From the NCBI GenBank assembly GCA_019828565.1, contig JAHDYR010000005.1, positions 372,001 through 436,000 on the forward strand: a DNA stretch of 64,000 bases, in the 5' to 3' direction. The translations under genes and the position numbers were made by a program. This document shows positions 17,848 to 27,911 of the stretch, piece by piece; position 1 is the stretch's first letter, and each line of letters opens with the position of its first letter. The notes beneath the pieces were generated by a model. It had not been told where the DNA came from, ran no database searches, and worked only from the letters and a program-made list of their open reading frames with translations. The DNA is from Carpediemonas membranifera. Lineage: Eukaryota; Fornicata.

Positions 17848-19479
17848 GTGCAGGATCGAATCGCAGCGCCGTGTCCTGTCTTCCGCCTGCACGGCCTCAA
17901 GCGAGCCGTGGCCATGCTGTCTCCATCCGACTACATGTTACGCCTCGACCTCACAAAGGGCAATTATCAGTTGGGTGTCTGTCCACAAGACCGGGACCTT
18001 CTCGCGTTTATGGTAGACGGAAGGCCCTACAAGTTCAACTGCCTTCCGTTCGGGTGGTCCTCTGCCCCCTCAGTGTTCCAAGCCACGATGTTAGCAGCCG
18101 CCACCGTCATGTCGAAGCGCTATCAGGTCCGAATTGTCGTATACTTGGACGACTGGCTCATAATCGGCCCTCGCGAAGTCCTGAGCAGGGTAGGCCACCA
18201 CATCACTGCCGCCCTAGCTGCCATGGGAATTCTGATCAACCGCCAGAAGAGCCTCCTCGAGCCATCATCATCTACAACTTTCTTGGGGTTCGAGATCGAT
18301 GCGCAGAACAGAACAATATCCCTCTCGGACAAGAAGTGCAGCAAATACTTGTCAAGAGTACGGAATATGGCATCAATCATCCCATACAAGGACTCGGAGA
18401 GCTGGAAGCAACTCCTAGGCAACCTATCATACGCCTCCTTGGCGTGGAGCGACGGACGCGCCTGGCTACGACCACTACAAGCCTATCGAGGTCATCAGAG
18501 CTGACCAGCTGCCCAAAGGGCCCTCCAGGAGTGGCAGAACAAGCTACTTGCTCCAACTCCGCGTCCATTCGACGACCTCCTAGCAATATGGGGCACGAAT
18601 GGTTCCCTAGACATCACAGTCTCGACGGACGCGGCCACGGGATCGATTGGAGGCGTCATAAGGATACCTGGTCTCCGCGACGAGTCCTTCTCCCTCCACC
18701 TCCCGCCTCAGCACAGCCAAGAACACATCACTGCTCAAGAGTTCTTCGCAATCGACCACACCCTACGGCGCCTGGCCCAGATCCCACAGGCACAAGGCTG
18801 AGAGGTGACTGTATACTCAGACTCAACGGCGGCGGTGTCGTGGATCAACCGACAAGGCTCCGCCAAGGCCCCATCATCCGTCATCCAGGCACTCCTTCAC
18901 ACCGTCCCCCTGCTGGCCTCGCTCCACATATCCGTCAGAGCTGTCTACGCCCAGGGCCGGCTCAACGTCTCTGCGGACGCCCTGAGCCGGTTCGCCAAGC
19001 TCGACTGGCGCACACCCAGATGGATCCTACATACAATCATGCAGGCATGGGGCCCGGTGGAGTTCGACGCTTCAGGGCACCCCGAGAAGGACCTTCTCAT
19101 TCCGGGGTTCGCGGGCGAGTCAAAGTCATTTTCGCAAAACGGTCTCCAGAGCGATTGGCAAGGACATCGAGTGTTCGTTGCTCCTCCATGGGCAATGTTG
19201 CCTCAAGTAGCCGCAAATGCCTCAAGGCTCGCAGTTCCTCTGCGGATTTTGAGTCCTCGCGCCACAAAGTCGGCTCTTATCATTGTGTGCCCTGATATCG
19301 CCGCCGCCGCGGTCCTCATGCTGCGGAGAATGGCCAACGACAAGCGAACGTTCAAGATTCCAGCAGAACAGCTTCGCGGCTCGGAGTTAGAGAAGCTCGA
19401 GACGAAGGGCAAAGTTCGGATGCTGGCCTTGTTCATTCGGACGAGGTCTTCCGCTCCGCAAGCACACATCCAGTTCTAG
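17848..19479 (+). pseudogene. Element E: RT-RNase H with two in-frame TGA codons
   Basis: 5'-truncated RT of the A/B branch: FRLHGLKRAVAML, RLDLTKGNYQLGV, CLPFGWSSAPSVFQ, YLDDWLI. TGA at 18502-18504 interrupts between RT and RNase H; the frame goes on through STDAATGSIGG and AQEFFAI to a second TGA at 18799-18801, then YSDSTAAVSWINRQG and ADALSRF to a TAG at 19477-19479. Both stops fit CGA-to-TGA. Just after, 19480-19522 encode YSESYRRHIAG, the start of its recombinase, which is cut off by fragment F. Confidence 0.82.
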
Positions 19480-19522
19480 CGGGCTATTCCGAGTCCTATC
19501 GCCGCCATATTGCAGGAACGAG

Positions 19523-20210
19523 AAGCGATCGTTCCGGCTCCGAGGTATCAGGCAGGCCATCTGCCAGATGCGAGAGGACGACTACATGACGCGCATCGAC
19601 CTGACAAAGGGGTACTATCAGCTGGGCATCCGACCGCAGGACCGGACACTCCTGGGCTTTGTGGTAGACGGGCGCCCCTACTGCTTCAACGTCCTGCCGT
19701 TTGGATGGAGCGCGGCACCCTACCACTTTCAACGGGTCATGATGACCGCCGGACAGATTGTCGCGCGTGCCTTCCCGGGTATCAATCTGACGATATACCT
19801 AGACGACTGGCTTTTCTGCGGTCCGAAAGCCCTGTTAGAGTCGTCGATGCCGGGGATAGTTCGGTTGCTTACGGACCTAGGCCTCGTAATCAACCGGGAG
19901 AAGACCCAGTTGACACCATCGCCCACGACGACGTTCCTTGGCTTTGTGCTAGACTCGGCGAGGCAGGGTGTCTCCCTTCAAGAGGAGAAGCGCCACAAGT
20001 ACCTGTCCAGAGTGGAGGAGGCTCTCCAGCAAGGCGTCACCTTCCACAGCCTCAAAGGCTCCTCGGGAACCTGGGTTTTGCGTCGATAGTCTGGCCAGAG
20101 GGCCGGGCGGCCATCAGACCAATACAGCGCTGCTTGGCCAACATCAAGTCTCGTTACAGGACGAGAGTCCATGGCGAGGCAGAGGAGGACTTTCCTTTGG
20201 AACCTTCATT
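19523..20210 (+). pseudogene. Element F: RT fragment with a frameshift
   Basis: Starts inside RT at FRLRGIRQAICQM and continues RIDLTKGYYQLGI, VLPFGWSAAPYHFQ, YLDDWLF and TTFLGFVLDS. Near 20055 the conserved frame changes (RLLGNLGFASIVWPEGRAAI is read in another frame). It ends around 20210 before RNase H. This is the right-hand end of the plus-strand retroelement block. Confidence 0.8.
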
Positions 20211-20304
20211 TGGATGGACTGATGTTGGTTAATGATGCTTCTCCGCCTGTAAATAACCTTTCTTTGTTGTAATGAAGATGTAATGAAGATGTCTAGATGC
20301 TTGT

Positions 20305-21135
20305 ATGATCCATCTTCCCCACACTCCCTTGTTTCCTTTGAGGTTTCACGATGTTTTCACATTTCACGGGCATTTTAAGGAAAACAACATGGCGAAGGTG
20401 AATAAGAAGGCCCAACAGTCCCGACAGAACTTGGCATTGAAGGCAAACAGGAAGAGTGGATGTGTACGCAAGATCACGCAATCTGCGGTCGATCTCGTGC
20501 ATAGTTACATCAGGACGCTTGATGCGAACGATCCCTCCATCGCTGCCGCCAACCGCATCCTTCTTGATGCCGCCCAGCTCCATGTCATCGATCCGGAGCA
20601 GTTTCCGACGACCAGCCTTAACCCGAACGCCGTCTTGAGGGACACATCCGTTACTGAGTACGAGCAGGCTGCTCTCATCGACACTGGGCTGCAAGGGGAG
20701 AGCGATGCTGAGAAGTGGAAGCGTTTTCAGGCTCTTGTGTCCCTTGACGGCGACGACGAGGACGAGCTGCAGCCCGATGATCCCGTGATGGGCTTCGTCA
20801 AGGCCAACAGGGACTTATTCCACAAGATCCCTGACGATCTGAGGCCCCAGTGTCACGCGTTCGTGTGCAAACGTCTTGGCATCACTGTTGAGGAGCTCCG
20901 GCACACTCTACATGCCACGACTCTCCGCAAGGACACCTCCGAGATCTTCCGCCGCCCGACGCTGGTCCAGAAGAAGCACTTCCGCTCAGTCGAGGAGCTT
21001 GGGAAGATCATTCGCGACCGTAACCGTGTTCGTGTGGAGGCTGAGCACCGCAACGTCAAGCGTCGCAGGATTTATGAGTCCATCATGATATTCTACATGA
21101 TGCAACCCTCCGAGGAGGCTTCGGAGACTGAATAA
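20305..21135 (+). CDS. Hypothetical protein, basic N-terminus and acidic middle
   Basis: 276 codons from ATG 20305; a second ATG at 20389 (MAKVNKKAQQSRQNL, preceded by AACA) may be the real start. The N-terminus is Lys/Arg-rich, the middle has an acidic stretch (DGDDEDELQPDD), and the C-terminal third is basic and helical (RNRVRVEAEHRNVKRRRIYE). No family recognised. The TAA stop (21133-21135) shares its last base with the 9-bp target duplication of the Mutator-like element that follows, so that insertion cut the gene from its original 3' flank. Confidence 0.6.
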   Translation: MIHLPHTPLFPLRFHDVFTFHGHFKENNMAKVNKKAQQSRQNLALKANRKSGCVRKITQSAVDLVHSYIRTLDANDPSIAAANRILLDAAQLHVIDPEQFPTTSLNPNAVLRDTSVTEYEQAALIDTGLQGESDAEKWKRFQALVSLDGDDEDELQPDDPVMGFVKANRDLFHKIPDDLRPQCHAFVCKRLGITVEELRHTLHATTLRKDTSEIFRRPTLVQKKHFRSVEELGKIIRDRNRVRVEAEHRNVKRRRIYESIMIFYMMQPSEEASETE

Positions 21136-21143
21136 ATCTACAT

Positions 21144-21173
21144 GAGGCGCGGGTTTTGCTGGACAAAACTCAT
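21144..21173 (+). repeat. MULE left terminal inverted repeat
   Basis: 30 bp beginning GAGGCGCGGG, preceded by target duplication AATCTACAT (21135-21143). Confidence 0.93.
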
Positions 21174-21543
21174 ACGTTCGTTTACTCTTCCCTGGCCCTC
21201 TTAGACAGTTCCTTTCGTGCAGCAGTAGCTGCAGAGATCTTTAGGGCCTTCTTATCCAGTGGTTTGGCGCCTCGGCGTTCTTTTCTTCTCGACCAGCCGC
21301 CAGCAAGAGCACTGGGCTTGATGGGAGAAGCTGGGCCAGTTGCAGTGGTCTTACTGAACTGCAGCGGTGGAAGGCTGTCCGATAGATCAGCGATAACGTC
21401 CATCACGCGCGCTGCCTCGGCATCAGAGACAGTGGCGACGTCCAGCTGCGCCTGTAGTCCGTTAGGGACAAGAAAGCTTTACAGGGAAAAGAGACGACAC
21501 CAAATGTGTCGACAGAAACCTGAAGACGATGTAAATAATACAA

Positions 21544-23048
21544 CTATGTAAATATTGGGTAAGACCCACGACACGCCATGAGCAGCTCGACGCGAGAGAT
21601 CAGCTCAAGACGACGCTGGGACATGTCAGTGGGGGTGTAGTTGCGCAGCTCGTCCGTCTGCTTCCTGGACATAAACTTCGGCTTGGTTGTTTTGGGCTTG
21701 CGGAGCGCCTTGTGGTAGCACTTCGTTTGGGACGTAGAGAGCTTGCCATAGGCTCTGATGATGTCGCCCAGACGGTTGCCAGAGTACCACCGCAGCTTCT
21801 TCTTGAGGCGGGAGAAGGCGTGCTCGCAAGCGTTGTTGGTTGCTGGAACGAGTCGGCGGCCGTCCTTGGTGGGGCGGCGAGACACCATCCACATGTCCTT
21901 GGAGTCAGAGCGGGCCTTGACCCAGTTTGCATCGCAGGAGTCGGTGATCTTCGCCCAGCTTTTTTCGGCCACAGTCGGATCGAAGTCAGAAACGGCTGCG
22001 AGCGCGTAGCCGACATCTAGGGCTCTTACGCGCTTGTACATGGTTTGCTCTACATGAAAACTACACAGATAATGACGAGGGCTCCATGGCAGCTTCGCCA
22101 CAGCCGAGATGAGCTGCCTGGCCTCGTCGGAGACCACGTAGGGCCATTGGACGCCCACCATGGCCGAAAGCGCGGATAGGGCAGTTGTAATAATGTCCTC
22201 GCTGTCGCGGTTCGCGATGAACATGCCAATCGTCACTTCGGTGCCGAGATCGGTTGCCATCGACACGTTATACACCGCCCAGCGCCGCCTGTTGACGGAA
22301 TATGTCGCGTCGAAGCCGACATAGTCCGGGTTAGAGCGCGTAGCCGCACGGCCAAAAGGGTGGACGACAAGAATCAGAATGTCCTCGGGATCTCGGGTCT
22401 CGCTGGCGTACCAGGGAACGGTGGAGGGGAGACTAGCGTCCCTCACGACACTAGAAACACGAACAGTGACTTTGCCGTACTTGTCGGCCCATTGTGCCAG
22501 CTCCAGGAACAGGTCGGGGATCTCAGACTTGTTCGGGCGAGTTTCTCGGTGAGGATGCGGTCCTGGTCGGGGGTGAGCTTGTGGTAGACGTGGACGTGGT
22601 CAATCTCTACATTGTGGGCATCAACAGCAGCCGTGCCCTTGGTCGAGTCGACCAGCCAGTTGTAGTAGCTGCGCAGAAAAATGGAGAGGTGCTTGCCCTT
22701 CACGCCCTTGCCAGCAGCGTTGACGTTGGTGGTAGAGAACTCGGGATGACTGGCGTGGGCCTCGGGCTCGTGACGACCACTTGTGGCGCAGCCGAATCTC
22801 TCAAAACCATCACCCCGTGAGGTATCAGCAAAACAAGCGAGCTTGAACGGGCATTTTTTATGGTTGCACTGATAAATATCAGCTTTCACCTTGCCCTTGC
22901 CGAACACCGTCACGTCTCGCGCCTTTTATTTCAGTAGTCGAGTGTGCCCGCCATCAACCAGCTCGTATCGCTCAACTATGGTCTTATCACGCTCTTGGCG
23001 GTCGGTGAACTCCTGCAAGGTGCTATAGAGCACGGGAGGACGCCCCAT
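21544..23048 (-). pseudogene. MULE transposase with one stop and one frameshift
   Basis: Reading begins at ATG 23048, only 16 nt inside the right TIR (MGRPPVLYSTLQEFTDRQ). A TAA at 22926-22928 interrupts, then a zinc-binding N-terminal domain follows (YQCNHKKCPFKLACF and a later HEPEAHASH, C-C-H-H as in FLYWCH/WRKY-type MULE fingers). The frame changes near 22530. The catalytic part reads YVGFDATYSVNRRRW (first Asp), VVSDEARQL (second Asp), CSFHVEQTM and TNNACEHAFSRLKKK (Glu), giving the MULE D-D-E triad. Two lesions suggest a recently inactivated copy or sequence errors. Confidence 0.88.
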
Positions 23049-23063
23049 CTAGATTTTCAACTC

Positions 23064-23093
23064 ATGGGTTTTGTCCAGCAAAACCCGCGCCTC
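23064..23093 (-). repeat. MULE right terminal inverted repeat
   Basis: Reverse complement of the left repeat with one mismatch, followed by target duplication AATCTACAT (23094-23102). Confidence 0.93.
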
Positions 23094-23111
23094 AATCTAC
23101 ATTGGTCGTGT

Positions 23112-23339
23112 TTACCTGGGGGTCCATTCACTGATCCAGTAGTCCCAGCGCTTGTTATGGGTTCTGTGGTAACGGCGGATTGCGTCAATCTGAAGCACGT
23201 ACCTCAGGCGTCCATTGTCGACGTGGATTTTGATCATTAGAGCATGTTTCTGTCTGGTGGTGTTGCGATCGTTATCCTTGTTTGTCTCCACGGAGTTGTT
23301 CACCTTTTGCAGGCGGCTCCTGTCAGAGCTTGATAGCAT
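23112..23339 (-). CDS. Small protein with chromo-barrel-like segment
   Basis: 75 codons from ATG 23339. The C-terminal half, HVDNGRLRYVLQIDAIRR then NKRWDYWISEWTPR, resembles the chromo-barrel/Tudor-knot found in MRG15 and MYST acetyltransferases (aromatic-rich strand, then N-x-R-W-D-x-W). It ends at a TAA in AGGTAAAC, which would also serve as a 5' splice site, and a MULE sits 18 bp beyond. It may be the first exon of a longer gene that lost its continuation, or a retroelement scrap. Confidence 0.35.
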   Translation of the reverse strand: MLSSSDRSRLQKVNNSVETNKDNDRNTTRQKHALMIKIHVDNGRLRYVLQIDAIRRYHRTHNKRWDYWISEWTPR

Positions 23340-23344
23340 CTCGG

Positions 23345-23701
23345 GTGTTTCGATGATATCGAACAGCTCGGTCGCCGGTCCTGGCTCCTCTCGCGTGCGA
23401 TATCTACACCGTTGCTAACCCCGCCGGTGGCCCGACGTTGACTTACCACGGATCAAGGCTCCTTCCATACGACGATTCCCTTCACGTCGAGCCTATCGGA
23501 GTTAACGCTACTGATGATGACACTTACTACGTCGATCGCATTGTTGGTCACAGACCCCATAATGCTCGACGCCCACGCGAGTTCAAGGTGCACTGGGATA
23601 GCTACCCGGACACCGCTGACTCGTTGCTGCCCCTCCGCGAGGTTCGTGACCTTGAAGCGCTGGATGACTATCTCCAGGCGCACCAGGAGATCCGCCTTTA
23701 G
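23345..23701 (+). pseudogene. C-terminus of a Ty3/gypsy integrase with chromodomain
   Basis: The plus-strand frame ending TAG at 23701 reads GPTLTYHGSRLLPYDD, the integrase C-terminal block (conserved RLxPY), then DDDTYYVDRIVGHR, REFKVHWDSYPD and LEALDDYLQAH, a chromodomain as in chromoviruses. No ATG and no upstream RT or integrase core. The domain resembles the one at the end of element C (ALDRYLEEH versus ALDDYLQAH). Confidence 0.65.
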
Positions 23702-23721
23702 GGAGGCAGTGTGGTAGGGTT

Positions 23722-24403
23722 GTGCGAACCCTGGTTACGAACTATAAAACACAATTCCAATTGTTTAGCTTGGACACGACCACACCTCCTCCTCAAAGAA
23801 GCCCCACGGCCAGGCTCCCAAGCCTTCTGCCGATCACCGTCACGCGCCCAACGATCGCCCTGCCCCTGCCGAGCGTCGCGAGAATCACCACAACGGCTCG
23901 TCTGACAAGCCTAACGATGTCGACCCGAGTAAGCCTCCCCGAGCCTCGCCGTGTGTGCTCCACCTGCGGCGGCTGGCACTGGACTCCCAGTGTCCAGGCA
24001 AGCCCAAGGTGAACCTGCTAGAGGATGCTAAGCCCCTCATCCGACGTCCGGCCAGATAAATGGCCAGCACTATTTGTTTCGCTTAGACACGGGTGCGACT
24101 TTCTCGGCATTGACGGAGGGATCAGTGAAGAAATATGACTTACCGACACGCACCGGTCCTACGGTACACTACGTGACCGCCGACCAGAGAAGTGTCGACC
24201 ACGAACAACTGGAGAGACTGACGCCAGTGGACGTTGAGATCCAAGCACGACTAGTGGTGCTTCCGGGAACCCCGGTCAAGACCATCGTCGGTCTGGACAT
24301 TCTGCGCGAGATTGGAGTTGTGACGAATGACCAGCTCTTCATCAAGCTCATCGATAAGGCCGAGGATGGCGATGATGGGGATGACATTAATGTTGAGATT
24401 TGA
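23722..24403 (+). pseudogene. Decayed Ty3/gypsy gag-protease fragment
   Basis: From about 24061 the frame ending at 24403 reads YLFRLDTGATFSALTEGS, a retroviral-type aspartic protease active site (D-T-G-A), followed by a beta-rich stretch and TIVGLDILREIGVV, the second conserved block with a hydrophobic-G motif. The preceding 300 bp carry Pro/Ala-rich frames compatible with a gag end but no intact knuckle. It is probably from the same kind of chromovirus as the integrase remnant at 23345-23701. Confidence 0.6.
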
Positions 24404-24503
24404 ACGAATCGGAAAATGATTTCGTCAGTCAACGGGCGTCCAGGAGCCAGATTGATTTGACTCTGACTCCTGTTACCAACGCAAATCGAGGCTTATTTTT
24501 ACA

Positions 24504-24998
24504 ATGACTGAAGAAAGAGAGGAACACCGCGGCGGGATCATCTTCATTAACAATGATATCGACTGCGACGAGCTGAAGGCCCTCCAAGCGGAGGAAGACG
24601 AGCGAGGGGTATTCGAAGAAAAGGAAGCGGCCTATCAGGCGCACGCCCAGGCCCCACTTGTCCGCTACGGGACCAACTGGATCCTCCTGACGCTGATGGC
24701 AATTGACTGCGCCAAGGGTGAGAACGACCAGCTGAAGATTCCGCTACATGCGGGACCAGCTGGCGGAGAAGTGTGTGGCTGCCGACCGCCGACAGGTCAC
24801 CAACTCCGAGCTGGTGGACCTGCGGAAGAAGGTCCACCACAGGGTCAGGTCCCGCACCGCGAGGCAACCAGCATCCCCGACTCACTCGAGTCGGTTATGA
24901 AGCGAGACGCCACCGCCAGGGTGAGCGTGGCAAGGGCAAGGTATGTTCATTTATTGACACCACCAATAAATCGCTCTCCTGGCCGCCCGCTTGACTAA
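24504..24998 (+). pseudogene. Unrecognised ORF, probably retroelement debris
   Basis: Starts at ATG 24504 with an acidic helix (CDELKALQAEEDERGVFEEKE). Coding character changes frame near 24745, where another frame reads MRDQLAEKCVAADRRQV and NSELVDLRKKVHHRV, so the listed frame is probably broken. No domain recognised. It follows the gypsy protease remnant. Confidence 0.35.
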
Positions 24999-25154
24999 TC
25001 AGGTGGTTCCCAGAGGAGTTCGACGTCAACAGCCCTGGGTTCGTCGACCCCGTTCGCGCCTCGTCCTCGTCTGGGCTGAAGGCAATCGCTGTACGTGCGC
25101 CGAGAAAGAGCTCTGCCGCTCTTACTATACTTAATAACATCAGTATTCTCATTA

Positions 25155-26200
25155 TCAGCAGTTCTTGCCCGTGTAGACTTCCTCAGGGGGGGTTATCGGG
25201 CTTAAGCTTAGAAGGACGGGGACGGGGAGCTGCGTAGGCAGGACTGGGGCCTGGGTCTCTGCTACGATGGCATCCTCGGCTGTGGCAAGGATGTCGTCGG
25301 CTTGAGGCGTGTAAACGTCTCTCAGCTTCGCGATCATGTCGGGGTAAGTGAGGAGGCAGCAGCCCAGGCCACTCTTACCATGGGCGGGGAAATGAGAGTG
25401 GGTAGAGGCCAGCAAGAGCTTGTTCAGCCGATCGTCGAACATCAGCAGCCATCTACTGAACGTCTGGGTGGGGTTGTCCAGGGTGGCGATGGGCAGGGAA
25501 GTCTCGGGGTCGAGCATCTGGGTTGAGTGGGTAGAGGTTTGACTGATTCAGGCGAGCGACCACATCAAAGAACGAAACGTCGAGGGGCTGGAAGATGGGG
25601 TGCAGTCGGGCGGGAGGACGAGTACTTCGACCTTCTGGCTGGCGAGATATACGATCGCCTCCTTGTCGAAATGGGTGAGGCAGCCGTCGATAATAAGGAG
25701 GGCCCGCTTGTCGCCCAGATGCTCACTGCTGGGCGGATGGAGGTCTCGTCCATGTTGAAGACGAGGTGGGGCAAGTTGTCATAGCCGGCCAGGGTTGACT
25801 CAACCAGGGCGGCCCAGACCTCCACCTTCTGGGCAGTCATGCGCCTTGCCCTTGTCGTAGGTTGTGGCGGTCTCCAACCTTAAGGACATGTCGGCGAGCA
25901 GAGACTCGTACTGCTTCGTCGACGGAGTGACAGTCAGCCCGCAGCCAGGGATGTTCTTCGCGATTTCATCCACATACATTAGTGTTCTGGGGGGTACTTA
26001 GCTTCTTGCACAGTCTTAAAAGGGGTCGCGCCTTGGTCCTTCAGACTTTCCAGAAATCCTAAAAGTACACGGCGCACAGGCTCCTTGAAAACGCGCGGAT
26101 CGCGATCCAGGGGGTTTGGGTGAATTTTGGCGGCAAAATCCGTGCTTGCTTTGCGCAGGTACCACGATGAGATACCATTAAATGATTCTATCCTCCTTTT
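25155..26200 (-). pseudogene. Pogo/Tc5-type DDE transposase, several frameshifts
   Basis: On the minus strand, pieces in different frames give one transposase. An N-terminal section (FKEPVRRVLLGFLESLKDQG) and KYPPEH lead to MYVDEIAKNIPGCGLTV, then LPHLVFNMDETSIRP (first catalytic Asp of the DDE_1 family), ALLIIDGCLTHFDKEAI (second Asp) and VLVLPPDCTPSFQPLDVSFF (the P-x-x-T-x-x-x-Q-P-L-D-V block). The last piece ends at 25155. At least three frame changes and one stop are needed. CENP-B-like tail and inverted repeats were not found. Confidence 0.75.
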
Positions 26201-26619
26201 GATCCCAAGCTCTTCTCCTCCATGAGAACGAGGAAGTCATAGACTCGCTTCGCTGGATCATCGGAGGCGTTAGAACAGAACTCTAGCCAGGCAGCCTCGG
26301 TTTTGGCACGGCCCGTGGCGGCAAAAAAGTGAAATCCTGTCGTGAGGTCCGGAAGTCGAAATGAGGGAGATTTTTAATCCTGTTATGATGAAAAAGGCGA
26401 CTGCGACGTCTGCGTCGAAGGACAACCTCTCAGGCCAGTTCGGGCTGGGTGCGTCCAACGGGAACGGGCGCATTGTGGATAACGTCCAGGAAGCGTATGC
26501 GGAAGGAATGTGCTTGCTCGGCGCCCACTTCTCAAACGCCTTCAACACTTTGCTGCAGGCCTTCATCGTATTTACACCAGCATGCCTCAGCCACCGTGCC
26601 TCCCCTGGACACCGCCGCC
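26201..26619. other. Region between pogo-type remnant and sirtuin, no intact gene
   Basis: Short frames on both strands; the minus-strand frame containing KACSKVLKAFEKWAP may be a further scrap of the transposase, but I cannot show it. Nothing else recognised. Confidence 0.4.
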
Positions 26620-27810
26620 TCATCCAGTCCAGACGTACTTGCCGGGCCCCACGGGGCTAAATGGCATCCGTCCGTCGTAGCTCGACTCCTCCGAGAGCCA
26701 GCCGAGTCTGGACAGCAGGTAGTGGGTGATGTCGTCGCACTCGCCCAGGAGGTAGAGGTCGAACTGGTGGGGGTAGCCCACGACCTCGCGGTTGATGAGG
26801 ATCTGCGGCACATGTCTAGGGATCCGGCCGCAGAGCCCGGCAACGGGTTTGACCTTGAGAGATGATCCCATGACAATGACGAGGTCGACCTGCTCGCAGT
26901 CGGCGTCGATGTGGGTGTCAAAGTCGTCGGGCAGCGGCTCCCCGAAGAAGACGAGGTCCGGCTTGAGCACGCCGCCGCAGTGGGCGCACGTGCCGACGAC
27001 GCCCTCGTGGATGAACTCCTGTAGCCGCTCCCCGCTCAGTGTCTGGTCGTGACAGCGCTGGCACGTGGTCGTGTCGAACCGGCCGTGACACGTGATGCAT
27101 TTGCTAATGCCAGCCTGGGCCTCGATGCCGTCGATGTTTTGGGTATAGTTCCTGAGCAGCTGGCCCCGGGCCTCAAGCTGGGAGATAAACATGTGCGACA
27201 CACTCGGCTCGTGGCCTTGCACGTCCCAGATCTCACGGGCGAAGGAGTAGAAGACCTTGGGGTTCTTCTTAAAGTAGGCCAGGTCGAACATCAGGGTCGG
27301 GTCATCCAGCTCGGGGAAGCGGGCCCGCACCTTGCTGTACAGTCCGTCCTTGCTCCGGAAGTCCGGAATACCGCACGATACGGAGATTCCAGCGCCGGTG
27401 AGCACCAGAATGCGGCGGGCCTTGGCAATGATCTCGACGCCCTTGTTGACGGAGGAGAACTGCGGCAGCTGCTTCCTCGGAAGACGAGCTTCCTTCAGCT
27501 CATCAATAAGTCCTTCGAGCAAGCTCCAGGCGACGCTGGGAGCAATGTTCTCGTTGTGGAGGTTGAGACCAAGGGCAGTAATGACCTCTAGAGGGTTGAC
27601 ACCGGATAGCCTGAGAGCAAGTAGCTCTTTGGCCATCTTATCGGTATTAATCGTCCCTAGGACATGCCTATCGTTGGGATTCTCTTCCTCGGAGTCGGGC
27701 TCGGTGTCCACGACGTACATATCCTCAGATTCGCTCTCGGAAAGATCATCGCGGACTATTGGGACCATACACGTGTCGTCGATCCAGCTGCTGTCTGTAT
27801 TGATGATCAT
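26620..27810 (-). CDS. Sirtuin, NAD-dependent protein deacylase (SIRT1-like)
   Basis: 396 codons from the first in-frame ATG (27810); the frame is open 17 codons further without an ATG. An acidic N-terminal region (SESESEDMYVVDTEPDSEEE) precedes the Sir2 domain: LVLTGAGISVSCGIPDFRS (NAD binding, about residue 139), NYTQNIDGIE, then HG (catalytic His in ITCHGRFDT), and zinc ligands in C-x2-C pairs (TTCQRCH, GTCAHCGG). KPDLVFFGEPLP and VIVMGSSLKVKPV follow, as in class I sirtuins. It removes acyl groups from lysines of histones and other proteins. About 100 bp separate its start from the SNAPIN-like gene's end. Confidence 0.92.
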   Translation of the reverse strand: MIINTDSSWIDDTCMVPIVRDDLSESESEDMYVVDTEPDSEEENPNDRHVLGTINTDKMAKELLALRLSGVNPLEVITALGLNLHNENIAPSVAWSLLEGLIDELKEARLPRKQLPQFSSVNKGVEIIAKARRILVLTGAGISVSCGIPDFRSKDGLYSKVRARFPELDDPTLMFDLAYFKKNPKVFYSFAREIWDVQGHEPSVSHMFISQLEARGQLLRNYTQNIDGIEAQAGISKCITCHGRFDTTTCQRCHDQTLSGERLQEFIHEGVVGTCAHCGGVLKPDLVFFGEPLPDDFDTHIDADCEQVDLVIVMGSSLKVKPVAGLCGRIPRHVPQILINREVVGYPHQFDLYLLGECDDITHYLLSRLGWLSEESSYDGRMPFSPVGPGKYVWTG

Positions 27811-27911
27811 GGCGGGATTCTTGGTCAAATCTGACAAAACATCATAAAGGCGGAGTGACAATACCAGGGGTCAATAGTCTGGTGTCATACACACGGCATG
27901 ATGATAGCTGT

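Larger units (their letters stand above)
21144..23093 (-). mobile_element. Mutator-like (MULE) DNA transposon with TIRs and 9-bp TSD
   Basis: A 30-bp terminal inverted repeat at 21144-21173 (starting GAGGCGCGGGTTTTGCTGG) is matched by 23064-23093 with one mismatch. Both sides are flanked by AATCTACAT (21135-21143 and 23094-23102), a 9-bp duplication, the size typical of Mutator insertions. The single gene inside, on the minus strand, is a MULE transposase. Total length is 1950 bp. Confidence 0.93.

Noticed and set aside
23094-23111. A 29-nt intron reconstituted across the MULE insertion site
   Set aside because: Without the MULE, GTAAAC...TTCAG would be 29 nt long, but the following exon would be antisense to the 276-codon gene and has no recognisable protein, so I treat it as chance.
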